NCBI RefSeq assembly: GCF_032598905.1 | Contig: NZ_CP122458.1 | Span: forward strand, 9,635,001 to 9,699,000 | Length of the DNA: 64,000 bases | Direction of reading: 5' to 3' | From: Streptomyces sp. 11x1 | GTDB taxonomy: Bacteria > Actinomycetota > Actinomycetes > Streptomycetales > Streptomycetaceae | Shown: one piece after another, positions 44,900-54,592 of the stretch | Layout of the letters: each line of letters starts with the position of its first letter | Numbering within the stretch: position 1 is the stretch's first letter | Program-made: the position numbers and the translations under genes | Notes under the pieces: model-generated | What the model was told of the DNA's origin: nothing | The model's database searches: none | The model's input: the letters and a program-made list of their open reading frames with translations, nothing else

Positions 44900-46404
44900 C
44901 CACCGCAACGCGTCCGGAGCAGCTGTTCCGGCTGCCCGACCTCGGCGAAGGGCTGACCGAGGCGGAGATCGTCGAGTGGAAGGTCGCCGTCGGCGACACC
45001 GTGACCGTCGACCAGGTCGTGGTCGAGGTCGAGACCGCCAAGGCCGCGGTCGAGGTGCCGGTCCCGTACGCGGGCACGGTGCTCCGGCTGCACGCGGAGG
45101 CGGGTACGGCGCTGCCGGTGGGGGAGCCGCTGATCACCGTGGGGGAGGGAGTCCCCGCCGTGGCCGACGGGTCCGCGGGCGGGCCCCGGCCCGAGGAGGC
45201 GGGTGGCGCACCGGAGCCGTTGAGGGCGGCCGACGCGGCGGCCGAGCGTTACCGGGAGGAGGAACAGGCCGGATCCGGCAATGTGCTGATCGGCTACGGC
45301 ACCGGCCACGGCCCGACGACCTCGCGCCGCCGTCGCCGCGCCGCCGCGGCGGCGGGCCCGTCCGTGGGCGCCGCGCCTGCCGGAGCCGCCGGGAGTGCTG
45401 CCGGTGCCGCGCAGCGATCCGGAGCGGTCGACAGTGTCGCACCGGACACCTCGGCCACAGCCACAGCCACAGCCACCCCCACCGCCGCCCCAGCGCATGC
45501 CCCCCGGGTGATCTCGCCCCTCGTGCGGAGGATGGCCCGGGACCACGGCGTCGACCTCGGCGGCTTGTCACCGTCCGGGCCGGCGGGAGTCGTCCTCAGA
45601 AGGGACGTCGAGCAGGCCGTCGCCCGGGCTGCCGGGCAGGCCACGAGCCCGAGCCCGGCCCACGAGGCCGCGGCCCCCGTCCCCGCACCGCAGGAGCCGA
45701 CCACGGCGGCCGGTCCCGAGCGCATCCCCCTGCGCGGAGTCCGCCGCGCCGTCGCCGACAAGCTCTCCCGCAGCCGGACCGAGATCCCCGACGCCACCAC
45801 CTGGGTCGACGTGGACGCGACCGGGCTGTTGGAGGCCAAGAAGGCGCTGGAATCCGCCGGTTCCGGCACGCGCATCGGGCTGCTGGCGCTGTTCGCCCGC
45901 ATCTGTGTCGCGGGGCTGCGCCGCTTTCCCGAGCTGAATTCCACGGTCGACACCGAGCGCCGGGAGATCCTCCGCCACGACCAGGTGCACCTGGGTTTCG
46001 CCGCCCAGACCGAACGCGGGCTGGTCGTCCCGGTCGTCCGCGACGCCCACCTCATGACGACCGTCCAACTGGCCGCCGAACTCGCCCGGTTGACCGAGCT
46101 CGCCCGCGGCGGGAACCTGCCGCCGTACGCGCTGACCGGAGGCACCTTCACCCTCAACAACTACGGGGTGTTCGGCGTCGACGGATCCACACCGATCATC
46201 AACCACCCGGAGGCCGCCCTGCTCGGCGTCGGCCGCCTCGTCGACAAACCATGGGTCGTGGACGGCCGGTTGACGGTCCGCAGGGTCACACAGCTCTCCT
46301 TCAGCTTCGACCACAGGGTCTGTGACGGCGGCGTGGCCGGTGGCTTCCTGCGCTTCGTGGCCGACTGCGTCGAGCGACCGGCGATCCTGCTCGCGGACGT
46401 CTGA
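44896..46404 (+). CDS. bkdC: Branched-chain 2-oxoacid dehydrogenase E2 (dihydrolipoyl acyltransferase)
   Basis: A 502-residue E2 with one lipoyl domain (residues ~8-85, lysine in VEVETAKAAVEV), a long Ala/Pro-rich linker, a peripheral-subunit-binding domain (ISPLVRRMARDHGVDLGGLS) and the acyltransferase core (~270-502) with SFSFDHRVCDGGVAGGFLRF. The acyl group is passed to CoA. ATGA overlap with E1 beta. No E3 gene is in the window; E3 is usually shared. Confidence 0.9.
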   Translation: MTTATRPEQLFRLPDLGEGLTEAEIVEWKVAVGDTVTVDQVVVEVETAKAAVEVPVPYAGTVLRLHAEAGTALPVGEPLITVGEGVPAVADGSAGGPRPEEAGGAPEPLRAADAAAERYREEEQAGSGNVLIGYGTGHGPTTSRRRRRAAAAAGPSVGAAPAGAAGSAAGAAQRSGAVDSVAPDTSATATATATPTAAPAHAPRVISPLVRRMARDHGVDLGGLSPSGPAGVVLRRDVEQAVARAAGQATSPSPAHEAAAPVPAPQEPTTAAGPERIPLRGVRRAVADKLSRSRTEIPDATTWVDVDATGLLEAKKALESAGSGTRIGLLALFARICVAGLRRFPELNSTVDTERREILRHDQVHLGFAAQTERGLVVPVVRDAHLMTTVQLAAELARLTELARGGNLPPYALTGGTFTLNNYGVFGVDGSTPIINHPEAALLGVGRLVDKPWVVDGRLTVRRVTQLSFSFDHRVCDGGVAGGFLRFVADCVERPAILLADV

Positions 46405-46529
46405 TCCGCCGGCCTCACCCGTAGGTGCCCACCCCGGTCCGTCGCCGGCTCCGGGCCCGTCGCCTCGCAGCCCCTTCCTCCCAGCCCCGCCCTGCCTCCG
46501 CCCCCTGGCGGACCGCACCCACCGACCTA

Positions 46530-46541
46530 CCGAACGTTCGG
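46530..46541. promoter_or_regulatory. Palindrome upstream of paaN
   Basis: CCGAACGTTCGG is a perfect 12-bp palindrome just 2 bases before the AGGAG ribosome-binding site of paaN. With flanks (ACCTACCGAACGTTCGGCC) it resembles the PaaR (TetR) motif described in corynebacteria, ACTnACCGnnCGnnCGGTnAGT, with about three mismatches. The match is from memory. Confidence 0.45.
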
Positions 46542-46554
46542 CCAGGAGTACTCG

Positions 46555-48261
46555 ATGCCCACCGATTTCCACGCCCGCCACGCGGACCTGCTCCAGCAGG
46601 CCGCGGAGCACGCCGCCGCCCGCGGCTACTGGACGCCGTACCCGGAGACACCCAGCACCTCCGCCTACGGAACCGAGGCGCCCCACCAGGGCGAGGCCGC
46701 CTTCCGCGCCCTCCTCGGCAACCCCTTCCCCCTCGAAGGACACCCCGGCGCGGGCACCGTCCCCGCCACCGAGTTCTCGCCCTACGGCTTCCCGCTCGGC
46801 GTCAGCTACCCCTACCTCGCACCCGACACGGCCGTCACCACGGCCAAGGCCGCCGCCACGGCATGGCGCGCCGCGAGCCCCGACACCCGGGCCGGGGTCG
46901 CGGCCGAGATCCTTGCCCGGCTGAACGCGGCGAGCTTCGAGATCGCGCACGCCGTCCAGCACACCACCGGCCAGCCGTTCGTGATGGCCTTCCAGGCAGG
47001 CGGCCCGCACGCCCAGGACCGCGGGCTCGAAGCGGTGGCGTACGCCTGGTACGAGCAGAAGCGTCACCCGGCCACCACCCGCTGGAGCAAGCCGCAGCGC
47101 CGGGGCGGCCCGCTCGCCATGGACAAGACCTACACCCCGGTCGGACGCGGCGTCGCCGTGCTGATCGCCTGCAACACCTTCCCCACCTGGAACGGCTACC
47201 CGGGCCTGTTCGCGAGCCTGGTCACCGGCAACCCGGTCATCGTCAAGCCGCACCGGCGGGCCGTACTGCCGCTGGCCATCACGGTGCGCATCGCCCGCGA
47301 GGTCCTGGCGGAGGCCGGATTCGACCCCGACGTGGTGCTGCTCGCCGCCCAGCGCCCCGGCGAACGCACCGCCCCCGCCCTGGCCACGCACCCCGACGTG
47401 CGCATCGTGGACTTCACCGGGTCCAGCGAGTTCGGCGACTGGCTGGAGACCAACGCCCGCCAGGCCGCCGTGCACACCGAGAAGGCCGGACTGAACACCG
47501 TCCTCGTCGACTCCACCGACGACTACGCCGGACTGCTGCGCAACCTGGCCTTCTCGCTCGCCCTCTACAGCGGTCAGATGTGCACCACCCCGCAGAACAT
47601 CCTGGTCCCGCGCGAGGGCTTCACCACCGACCAGGGGCCGCGCACGGCCGACGAGTTCGCCGGCGACCTGGGCACGGCGCTGGACAACCTGCTCGGCGAC
47701 CCCGCGCGCGCCGCGGGCACCCTGGGCGCGATCGTGAACGAGGGCGTCCTGAACGGCCTGGAGGAGGCGGCGACGGTCCTCGACGGCCGTATCGCGCACC
47801 CCTCCCGGACGCTGGTGTACCCCGAGCACCCCGAAGCCGTCGTCCGCACCCCGCTGGTGGCCCGGCTCGACGCCGGGGCCGGGGCCGACGAGAAGACGTA
47901 CACCAGCGAGTGGTTCGGACCGGTCTCGTTCGTCATCGGTACCGACTCCACCGCGCACGGCCTGCGGCTTCTGCGCGACACCGTCCGGCGCCACGGCGCG
48001 CTGACCGCCTCGGTGTACACCACCGACACCGAGGTGCTGGAGGGGGCCCGCGAGGCCGCGCTGGACGCGGGCGTGCACCTGTCGGAGAACCTGACCGGCG
48101 CCGTCTTCGTCAACCAGTCCGCCGCCTTCAGTGACTTCCACGGCACCGCGGCCAACCCCGCCGCCAACGCCGCCCTCACCGACCCGGCCTTCGTCACCGG
48201 CCGCTTCTCGGTGGTCCAGTCCCGCCGCCACGCCCCCGCCGAGGAGCCCGCCCATGTCTGA
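46555..48261 (+). CDS. paaN: Phenylacetate degradation aldehyde dehydrogenase PaaN
   Basis: A 568-residue ALDH-superfamily enzyme with the catalytic cysteine in [14 protein letters not shown] and conserved [20 protein letters not shown]. The C-terminal [20 protein letters not shown] is typical of PaaN. In phenylacetate catabolism it oxidises the ring-opened semialdehyde CoA ester to the acid. It is shorter than E. coli PaaZ (681 residues) and lacks the hydratase domain, so another hydrolase must open the oxepin ring. AGGAG precedes ATG 46555. It overlaps the thiolase gene by 8 bases. Confidence 0.85.
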   Translation: MPTDFHARHADLLQQAAEHAAARGYWTPYPETPSTSAYGTEAPHQGEAAFRALLGNPFPLEGHPGAGTVPATEFSPYGFPLGVSYPYLAPDTAVTTAKAAATAWRAASPDTRAGVAAEILARLNAASFEIAHAVQHTTGQPFVMAFQAGGPHAQDRGLEAVAYAWYEQKRHPATTRWSKPQRRGGPLAMDKTYTPVGRGVAVLIACNTFPTWNGYPGLFASLVTGNPVIVKPHRRAVLPLAITVRIAREVLAEAGFDPDVVLLAAQRPGERTAPALATHPDVRIVDFTGSSEFGDWLETNARQAAVHTEKAGLNTVLVDSTDDYAGLLRNLAFSLALYSGQMCTTPQNILVPREGFTTDQGPRTADEFAGDLGTALDNLLGDPARAAGTLGAIVNEGVLNGLEEAATVLDGRIAHPSRTLVYPEHPEAVVRTPLVARLDAGAGADEKTYTSEWFGPVSFVIGTDSTAHGLRLLRDTVRRHGALTASVYTTDTEVLEGAREAALDAGVHLSENLTGAVFVNQSAAFSDFHGTAANPAANAALTDPAFVTGRFSVVQSRRHAPAEEPAHV

Positions 48262-49477
48262 CGACGTCTTCCTGATCGACGGCGCGCGCACCCCCCAGGG
48301 CCGCTACGGCGGCGCACTGGCCAACGTACGTCCCGACGACCTGGCCGCCCTGGTGGTGGGTGAGGCCGTGCGCCGCGCGGGGATCCCGTCCGAGGCCGTG
48401 GACGAGGTGGTCCTGGGGGCCGCCAACCAGGCGGGCGAGGACAACCGGGACGTGGCGCGCATGGCCGTACTGCTGGCGGGGCTGCCGCACACAGTCCCCG
48501 GCTACACGGTCAACCGGCTCTGCGCCTCCGGGCTGACCGCTCTCGCGAGCGCCGCCCAGGCGATCCGCTCCGGGGAAGCGGACCTGGTGGTCGCGGGCGG
48601 GGTGGAGTCCATGACCCGCGCCCCCTGGGTGATGGCCAAACCCGGCACCCCCTGGGCCAAGCCGGGGGAGGTGCACGACACCTCACTGGGCTGGCGCTTC
48701 ACCAACCCGCGCTTCGCCGCCGCCGACCGGGCCGTGCCCGCGGGGGCAGGTCCCGACACGGTCAGGGTGACCCTCACGATGGGGGAGACCGCCGAGGAGG
48801 TCGCGGCTCTCGACGGCATCACCCGAGCCGAGTCCGACGCGTTCGCGCTGCGCAGTCACCAGCGGGCCGTGGCGGCGCGGGAGGCGGGGCGCTTCGACCG
48901 TGAGATCGTGCCGGTCCCGACGAAGGACGGCGAGGTCACCCGTGACGAGGGGCCGCGCCCCGGCACGACGCTGGCGAAGCTCGGCGCGCTGCGGACCGTC
49001 TTCCGCGAGGACGGCGTCGTCACCGCCGGCTCCTCCTCGCCGCTGTCGGACGGCGCCGCCGCGCTGGTGGTCGCGAGCGCCGAAGCCGTACGGCGGTACG
49101 GGCTCACCCCGCGGGCGCGGATCGTCACGTCCGCGTCGGCGGGCGTCCAGCCCCACCTCATGGGCCTCGGCCCGGTGCCCGCCACGCAGAAGGCACTGGC
49201 CCGCGCCGGATGGCAGGCCGGCGACGTGGACGCGGTCGAGCTGAACGAGGCCTTCGCCGCCCAGGCGCTGGTCGTCGTGCGCCGTCTCGGGCTCGACGAG
49301 GAGAGGGTCAACGCCGACGGCGGCGCCATCGCGCTCGGCCATCCCCTCGGCTGCTCCGGCGCCCGCATCATGCTGACCCTGCTCGGCCGACTGGAGCGCG
49401 AGGACGCCCGCCGGGGCCTGGCGACCCTGTGCGTGGGAGTCGGCCAGGGCGTCGCCATGCTCGTGGAGCGGGTGTGA
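48254..49477 (+). CDS. Thiolase (3-oxoadipyl-CoA/acetyl-CoA acyltransferase)
   Basis: A 407-residue type II thiolase. The nucleophilic cysteine is in [13 protein letters not shown], the catalytic histidine region in [13 protein letters not shown], and the second cysteine in [12 protein letters not shown]. Placed between paaN and the beta-oxidation genes, it most likely cleaves 3-oxoadipyl-CoA (PaaJ role), though other 3-oxoacyl-CoAs cannot be excluded. It overlaps paaN (8 bases) and the next gene (GTGA), so it is coupled in the operon. Confidence 0.85.
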   Translation: MSDDVFLIDGARTPQGRYGGALANVRPDDLAALVVGEAVRRAGIPSEAVDEVVLGAANQAGEDNRDVARMAVLLAGLPHTVPGYTVNRLCASGLTALASAAQAIRSGEADLVVAGGVESMTRAPWVMAKPGTPWAKPGEVHDTSLGWRFTNPRFAAADRAVPAGAGPDTVRVTLTMGETAEEVAALDGITRAESDAFALRSHQRAVAAREAGRFDREIVPVPTKDGEVTRDEGPRPGTTLAKLGALRTVFREDGVVTAGSSSPLSDGAAALVVASAEAVRRYGLTPRARIVTSASAGVQPHLMGLGPVPATQKALARAGWQAGDVDAVELNEAFAAQALVVVRRLGLDEERVNADGGAIALGHPLGCSGARIMLTLLGRLEREDARRGLATLCVGVGQGVAMLVERV

Positions 49478-50220
49478 GCACCGCCTACGAGACGCTGCTC
49501 GTCAAGGAGCGAGAAGACCGGGTCGTCGTCACCCTGCACCGGCCCGAGGCCCGCAACGCCATCAGCGGCCGCATGATCGCCGAACTGCACGAGGTGTGCG
49601 CTCTGCTGGAAGCCGATCCGAAGCTGCTGCTGCTCACCGGGCACGGCGGTGTCTTCGCGGGCGGCGCCGACATCGCCGAACTGCTGCGACGCGGCCGCGA
49701 CGAAGCCCTCCAGGGCATCAACAGCCGCCTGTTCGAGCGCGTGCGCCGACTCCCCATGCCCACGCTCGCGGCCGTCGACGGCTGGGCCCTGGGCGGCGGC
49801 GCCGAACTGGCGTACGCCTGCGACCTGCGCATCGCGGGTCCGGACGCCGTCTTCGGCAATCCCGAGCCGGGGCTCGGCATCCTCGCCGCGGCCGGGGCCT
49901 GCCGGTGGCTGCCCGAGCTGGTCGGCGAGTCCGTCGCCAAACAGATGCTGCTGGCGGGGCGGAACCTCGACGCGGCCGCGGCACTGGCGGCGGGGCTGGT
50001 CATCGACGTCGTACCGGCGGAGAAGCTGCTGGACGGGGCGCACGCCCTGCTCGACCGGATGGCCTGCTCCTCCGCCACCGCGCTGCGGCTGACGAAGCTC
50101 GTCGTCGACGCACCCGGCGCCCATCCGGTCGTCGACGACCTGGCGCAGGCCGTGCTGTTCGAGGGAGAGGACAAGAAGGACCGCATGACACGCTTCCTGG
50201 AGAAGAGGAGCCGGGCATGA
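49474..50220 (+). CDS. Enoyl-CoA hydratase/isomerase family protein
   Basis: A 248-residue crotonase: [57 protein letters not shown]. One active-site glutamate (NPEPGLG) is retained and GGGAELA carries the second. The loop AAAGACR differs from the usual GAGGTQ, so the substrate may differ from the other hydratases here. Start GTG 49474 overlaps the thiolase stop; the end overlaps the dehydrogenase ATG. It is a candidate for PaaF/PaaG-like hydration in the pathway. Confidence 0.8.
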   Translation: MSTAYETLLVKEREDRVVVTLHRPEARNAISGRMIAELHEVCALLEADPKLLLLTGHGGVFAGGADIAELLRRGRDEALQGINSRLFERVRRLPMPTLAAVDGWALGGGAELAYACDLRIAGPDAVFGNPEPGLGILAAAGACRWLPELVGESVAKQMLLAGRNLDAAAALAAGLVIDVVPAEKLLDGAHALLDRMACSSATALRLTKLVVDAPGAHPVVDDLAQAVLFEGEDKKDRMTRFLEKRSRA

Positions 50221-51071
50221 TCTCAGTACCCGCAGTCGTCGGGGCCATCGGCGGCGGCCGTATGGGCGCCGGTATCGCACAGTCCTTCGCGACGGCCGGT
50301 TCGGCCGTGACCGTCGTGGAGAGTGGCGAACAGGCCGCGGCCGCGGCACTGGACCGTGTCGCCGCCGGACTGAGGAGAGCAGCCGAACGCGGCGCACTGG
50401 ACGAGCCTGCGGAGGAGGTGCTGGCCCGGGTGACGACGGTGCCGTCCGTCGACGCCCTGCCCTCGCACGCCGATCTGGTCGTCGAGGCCGTCCCCGAGGA
50501 CGCAGCGCTCAAGGCCCGGCTCCTGGCCGCCGCCGAGCGGGCGGTGAGCCCCGGCACCGTACTGGCCAGCAACACCAGTTCCCTCTCGGTCACCGATCTC
50601 GCCGCCGCCCTCACCCGGCCCGACCGCTTCCTGGGCATGCACTTCTTCAATCCGGTGCCCGCCTCGGAACTGGTCGAGATCGTCGTCACGCCCGACACCG
50701 GGACCGACACCGTGGAGGCGGCCCTGGGTTGGACGCGCTGCCTCGGCAAGAAGGACGTCGTCGTCCGGGACTCGCCCGGCTTCGCCAGCAGCCGCCTCGG
50801 CCTGGCCCTGGGTCTGGAGGCGATCCGCATGGTCGAAGAGGGCGTCGCGGAACCGGACGCCATCGACGACGCCATGCGGCTCGGCTACAAGCACCCCATG
50901 GGGCCGCTGCGCCTGACCGACCTGGTCGGACTCGACGTACGCCTCGCCATCGCCGAGCACCTGCACGCCACGCTCGGCGAACGCTTCGCCCCGCCCCGGC
51001 TGCTGCGGGAGAAGGTCGCCCTTGGCGAGCTCGGCCGCAAGACCGGAAAGGGGTTCTACACATGGCAATGA
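50217..51071 (+). CDS. paaH: 3-hydroxyacyl-CoA dehydrogenase (PaaH/Hbd-like)
   Basis: A 284-residue NAD-dependent dehydrogenase with the Rossmann start AIGGGRMGAGIAQSFATAG, LASNTSSLSVTDLAAAL, catalytic histidine in MHFFNPVPASELVEIV, and the C-terminal domain signature LGYKHPMGPLRLTDLVGLD, ending GRKTGKGFYTW. It is short, single-domain Hbd size. In this operon it should oxidise 3-hydroxyadipyl-CoA. It overlaps both neighbours. Confidence 0.85.
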   Translation: MISVPAVVGAIGGGRMGAGIAQSFATAGSAVTVVESGEQAAAAALDRVAAGLRRAAERGALDEPAEEVLARVTTVPSVDALPSHADLVVEAVPEDAALKARLLAAAERAVSPGTVLASNTSSLSVTDLAAALTRPDRFLGMHFFNPVPASELVEIVVTPDTGTDTVEAALGWTRCLGKKDVVVRDSPGFASSRLGLALGLEAIRMVEEGVAEPDAIDDAMRLGYKHPMGPLRLTDLVGLDVRLAIAEHLHATLGERFAPPRLLREKVALGELGRKTGKGFYTWQ

Positions 51072-51889
51072 GCGCCACGAACCGGCCTTCGGCCGACGAG
51101 ACCGGGCACGGCATCGGCTACACCCTGGACGGCGGCGTCGCCGTCATCGAACTCCGAAGGCCCTCCGCGGGAAACGCCCTGGACGTGTCGTTGCGCGCCG
51201 GACTGATCGCCGCGGTACGCCGGGTGCGCCAGGACGGCGACCTCGTCCGGGCGGTGCTGCTCACCGCCGAGGGCCGGCACTTCTGCGTCGGACAGGACCT
51301 CAAGGAGCACGCACGGGCGCTGGAAAGCGCACCCGCCTCCGCCTTCGCCATCGTCCGGGACGAGTACAACCCGCTCGTCGAGGAACTGCGCACGCTGCCG
51401 CAGCCCGTGGTCGCGGCCGTCGAGGGTGCCTGCGTCGGAGCGGGACTGGGGCTCGCGCTCTGTGCCGACCTACGGGTCGCCGGAGCCGGCGCCCGCTTCG
51501 CGACCGCATTCACCGGGATCGGCCTGGCCGCCGACAGCGGTCTGAGCGGGGCCCTGGCGCAGACGGTCGGTCCGTCGCGGGCCGCCGCACTGATGCTGCT
51601 CGGCGACCGCTTCGACGCGGAAGCGGCGCAGCGGTGGGGCCTGATCCACAGCGTCGTGCCGGACGGCGGCGCCGCTGCGGAGGGCCTGGCTCTGGCCAAG
51701 CGCCTCGCCGCCGGTCCCACCGCCGCGTACGCCGAGGTCAAGGCGCTCCTCCGGGCCGACGGAGCGCCCTTGCCCGTCGTCCTGGAACGCGAAGCGGCGG
51801 CCCAGGAGCGACTGGGTTCCACCGAGGACCACCGGGCTGCCGTACGGGCCTTCCTCGAAGGCCGGCAGCCGTCCTTCGCCGGACGCTGA
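51062..51889 (+). CDS. paaG: Enoyl-CoA hydratase/isomerase PaaG-like
   Basis: A 275-residue crotonase with GRHFCVGQDLKEHA, the C-GQDL signature typical of PaaG. The active-site aspartate is in GLAADSGLSGALAQTVG, where PaaG uses Asp in place of the hydratase glutamates. PaaG isomerises ring-1,2-epoxyphenylacetyl-CoA to the oxepin. ATG 51062 has AAAGGGG six bases upstream; ATG 51068 is an alternative. It ends the first half of the cluster, 82 bases before paaA. Confidence 0.75.
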   Translation: MAMSATNRPSADETGHGIGYTLDGGVAVIELRRPSAGNALDVSLRAGLIAAVRRVRQDGDLVRAVLLTAEGRHFCVGQDLKEHARALESAPASAFAIVRDEYNPLVEELRTLPQPVVAAVEGACVGAGLGLALCADLRVAGAGARFATAFTGIGLAADSGLSGALAQTVGPSRAAALMLLGDRFDAEAAQRWGLIHSVVPDGGAAAEGLALAKRLAAGPTAAYAEVKALLRADGAPLPVVLEREAAAQERLGSTEDHRAAVRAFLEGRQPSFAGR

Positions 51890-51938
51890 CCCGACTGCGG
51901 CACCTGCCGTAGCACGGAGAACTCAACCATGACACAGG

Positions 51939-51954
51939 CCGAATGAATGTTCGG
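51939..51954. promoter_or_regulatory. Inverted repeat upstream of paaA
   Basis: CCGAA (51939-51943) and TTCGG (51950-51954) flank 6 bases (TGAATG). The arms equal those at 46530-46541, though the spacer is longer. It lies 18 bases before paaA, ahead of two TAGGGGAG ribosome-binding-like units. Confidence 0.35.
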
Positions 51955-51971
51955 TAGGGGAGGTAGGGGAG

Positions 51972-52955
51972 ATGTCCGCGACATACGCCGACGCGTCGGC
52001 GGGCCGCGCAGAGCCGGAGCTCCAGCAGCACTTCGAGGCGACGATCGCGCGGGACCAGCGGATCGAGCCGCGTGACTGGATGCCCGACGGTTATCGGAAG
52101 ACGTTGGTGCGGCAGATCGCGCAGCATGCGCATTCGGAGATCATCGGCATGCAGCCGGAGGGGGAGTGGATCACGCGTGCGCCGTCGCTGCGCCGCAAGG
52201 CGATCCTCTTCGCCAAGGTGCAGGACGAGGCGGGGCACGGGTTGTATCTGTACTCGGCGGCGGAGACGCTGGGTGCCGATCGCGCCGACCTGACGAACCG
52301 GCTCATCGAGGGCCGCCAGAAGTACTCGTCGATCTTCAACTACCCGACCCTGAGCTTCGCCGACGTGGGGGTGATCGGCTGGTTCGTGGACGGGGCCGCG
52401 ATCTGCAACCAGGTGCCGCTGTGCCGCAGTTCCTACGGGCCGTACGCGCGCGCCATGGTGCGGATCTGCAAGGAGGAGTCGTTCCACCAGCGGCAGGGCT
52501 ATGAGCTGTTGCTGACGATGATGCGCGGTACCGGCGAGCAGCGGGCGATGGTGCAGGACGCGGTGGACCGCTGGTGGTGGCCGTCGCTGATGATGTTCGG
52601 TCCACCCGATGACGCCTCGCCGAACTCGGCGCAGTCGATGGCGTGGAAGATCAAGCGGCACTCCAACGACGAGTTGCGGCAGCGGTTCGTCGACATGACG
52701 GTCCCGCAGGCGGAGAAGCTCGGCGTCGCCCTGCCCGACGCCGAGTTGCGCTGGAACGCCGAGCGCGGCCACCACGACTTCGGCACCCCCGACTGGGCCG
52801 AGTTGGCCAGGGTGATCTCCGGCGACGGGCCCTGCAACGCCGAGCGCGTCGCCCGGCGCCGGGCTGCCCATGAGGAGGGCGCCTGGGTCAGGGAGGCGGC
52901 CACCGCCCACGCCGCCAAGCAGGCGGCCCGTACGCAGAAGGGAGCGGTGGCATGA
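51972..52955 (+). CDS. paaA: 1,2-phenylacetyl-CoA epoxidase subunit A (catalytic)
   Basis: A 327-residue bacterial multicomponent monooxygenase subunit. Diiron ligands are visible in [34 protein letters not shown] and [16 protein letters not shown]. With PaaC it forms the core that epoxidises phenylacetyl-CoA using O2 and electrons from PaaE. TAGGGGAG lies right before ATG 51972. It starts paaABCDE, which is complete and contiguous. Confidence 0.95.
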   Translation: MSATYADASAGRAEPELQQHFEATIARDQRIEPRDWMPDGYRKTLVRQIAQHAHSEIIGMQPEGEWITRAPSLRRKAILFAKVQDEAGHGLYLYSAAETLGADRADLTNRLIEGRQKYSSIFNYPTLSFADVGVIGWFVDGAAICNQVPLCRSSYGPYARAMVRICKEESFHQRQGYELLLTMMRGTGEQRAMVQDAVDRWWWPSLMMFGPPDDASPNSAQSMAWKIKRHSNDELRQRFVDMTVPQAEKLGVALPDAELRWNAERGHHDFGTPDWAELARVISGDGPCNAERVARRRAAHEEGAWVREAATAHAAKQAARTQKGAVA

Positions 52956-53245
52956 TCACCGAGAAGAACGACTGGCCGCTGTACGAGGTGTTCGTGCGCG
53001 GCAAGCGCGGTCTGAACCACGTCCACGTGGGCTCGTTGCACGCCGCCGACGACCAGATGGCGCTCACGCACGCCCGTGACCTGTACACCCGCCGTAACGA
53101 GGGCGTGTCGGTCTGGGTCGTGCGCTCCGAGCACATCGCCGCTTCCACCCGTGACGAGAAGGACCCCTTCTTCGAGCCGAGCGCCGACAAGGTGTACCGC
53201 CATCCCACGTTCTACGACATCCCCGACGACGTCCCGCACATCTGA
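52952..53245 (+). CDS. paaB: 1,2-phenylacetyl-CoA epoxidase subunit B
   Basis: A 97-residue Paa[53 protein letters not shown]. PaaB bridges PaaAC units and is needed for activity. Length is normal for the family. It overlaps paaA by 4 bases (ATGA) and precedes paaC by 10. Confidence 0.95.
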   Translation: MITEKNDWPLYEVFVRGKRGLNHVHVGSLHAADDQMALTHARDLYTRRNEGVSVWVVRSEHIAASTRDEKDPFFEPSADKVYRHPTFYDIPDDVPHI

Positions 53246-53255
53246 GGAGCAGGGT

Positions 53256-54083
53256 ATGAGTGACGACCACGTCTACCTGACCCTGGCCGAGGGACACGAG
53301 GACGACACCCGCTGGGCGTACGGCACCGGCTTCGAGGACCCCCTGCACGGTGTGGACACCACGGTGCCCGACGGCGTCGACAGCGGCGAACTGGCCGCTG
53401 TCTGTGTCGCGTTGGCCGACGACGCCCTCGTCAGTGCTCAGCGGCTCGCCGAATGGACCACGCGCGCGCCCGAGCTGGAGGAGGAGGTGGCCCTGGCGAA
53501 CATCGGGCTCGACCTGCTCGGCCAGGCCCGTCTGCTGTACTCCCGTGCCGGGCAGGTCGACGGCACCGGACGCGGGGAGGACGCCTACGCCTACTTCCGC
53601 GGCCCCGACGACTTCCGCAACGTGCGCCTCGCCGAACTCCCCTGCGGAGACTTCGCGTTCTCGATCGCCCGGCTGCTGGTGCTCTCCGCCTGGCGCCTCG
53701 CGCACTTCGAGCGGCTCACCGCCTCCGACGATCCGGTGCTCGCCGCGATCGCCGCCAAGGGTGTCAAGGAGCTGAGCTACCACCGGCAGTACGCCGCCGA
53801 ATGGGCCGTACGGCTCGGCGACGGCACCGCCGAGTCGCGTCACCGGATGCGGGACGCGCTGGAGCAGGTCGCGCCGTACATGGAAGAGCTGTTCACCGCG
53901 TATGACGTCCGGGACGAAGTCGGAGCGGTGCTGAAGCAGGTCACGGAGGCGGCCGGACTGTCGATGCCGGTCTACCGGCCGCTGTCCGGCGCCGGCCGCG
54001 ACGGCAAGCACGGCGCGCACCTCGCCCCGCTGCTGGCCGAGTTGCAGAGCGTGGCCCGCGCCCACCCGGACGCGACATGGTGA
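53256..54083 (+). CDS. paaC: 1,2-phenylacetyl-CoA epoxidase subunit C (structural)
   Basis: A 275-residue four-helix-bundle protein: LEEEVALANIGLDLLGQARL, DAYAYFRGPDDFRNVRLAEL, KGVKELSYHRQYAAEWAVRL. PaaC has the PaaA fold without a working diiron site. ATG 53256 has GAGGAGCAGGG upstream; the longer frame to 53076 overlaps paaB. It overlaps paaD by 7 bases. Confidence 0.95.
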   Translation: MSDDHVYLTLAEGHEDDTRWAYGTGFEDPLHGVDTTVPDGVDSGELAAVCVALADDALVSAQRLAEWTTRAPELEEEVALANIGLDLLGQARLLYSRAGQVDGTGRGEDAYAYFRGPDDFRNVRLAELPCGDFAFSIARLLVLSAWRLAHFERLTASDDPVLAAIAAKGVKELSYHRQYAAEWAVRLGDGTAESRHRMRDALEQVAPYMEELFTAYDVRDEVGAVLKQVTEAAGLSMPVYRPLSGAGRDGKHGAHLAPLLAELQSVARAHPDATW

Positions 54084-54592
54084 CCGTACTGACGGATGTG
54101 CGCCGTGCCCGGCACATCGCCGCGTCCGTGCCGGACCCCGAGCTGCCGATGCTGACCCTGGCCGACCTCGGCGTGCTGCGGGGCGTCGAGGCCGGTGAGG
54201 ACGGGACGGTCGTCGTCAGCCTCACCCCGACCTACTCCGGCTGCCCGGCCATGGCCGAGATGCGCGCCGACGTGGCCGCGCGCCTCACAGCCGCCGGATA
54301 CGCGCACGTCCAGGTGCGCACGGTGCTCGATCCGCCCTGGACCACGGACTGGATCACGCCGAGCGGCCGCCGCACCCTCGCCGAGCACGGCATCGCGCCC
54401 CCCGGACCGGCGCCGCGATCCTCCTCCGGCCCGGTGCCGCTGACGCTGTCACCCATCCGCCCGGCAGTGCGGTGCCCCTTGTGCGGCTCGGCCGACACGC
54501 AGGAGGCCTCGCGCTTCGGCGCCACTTCCTGCAAGGCACTGTGGCGCTGCCGCGCCTGCCGCGAACCCTTCGAGTACGTCAAGGAGATCTGA
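54077..54592 (+). CDS. paaD: Epoxidase maturation protein PaaD
   Basis: A 171-residue protein. The N-terminal DUF59/MIP18-like domain (IAASVPDPELPMLTLADLGV, PTYSGCPAMAEM) is followed by a C-terminal zinc ribbon with cysteines in VRCPLCGSADT and WRCRACREPFEYVK. PaaD is thought to help mature the iron-sulfur or diiron centres. It overlaps paaC and abuts paaE by one base. Confidence 0.9.
   Translation: MVTVLTDVRRARHIAASVPDPELPMLTLADLGVLRGVEAGEDGTVVVSLTPTYSGCPAMAEMRADVAARLTAAGYAHVQVRTVLDPPWTTDWITPSGRRTLAEHGIAPPGPAPRSSSGPVPLTLSPIRPAVRCPLCGSADTQEASRFGATSCKALWRCRACREPFEYVKEI

Noticed and set aside
45568..48291. 907-codon reverse frame opposite bkdC and paaN
   Set aside because: A Gly/Val/Asp-rich shadow of two confirmed forward genes.
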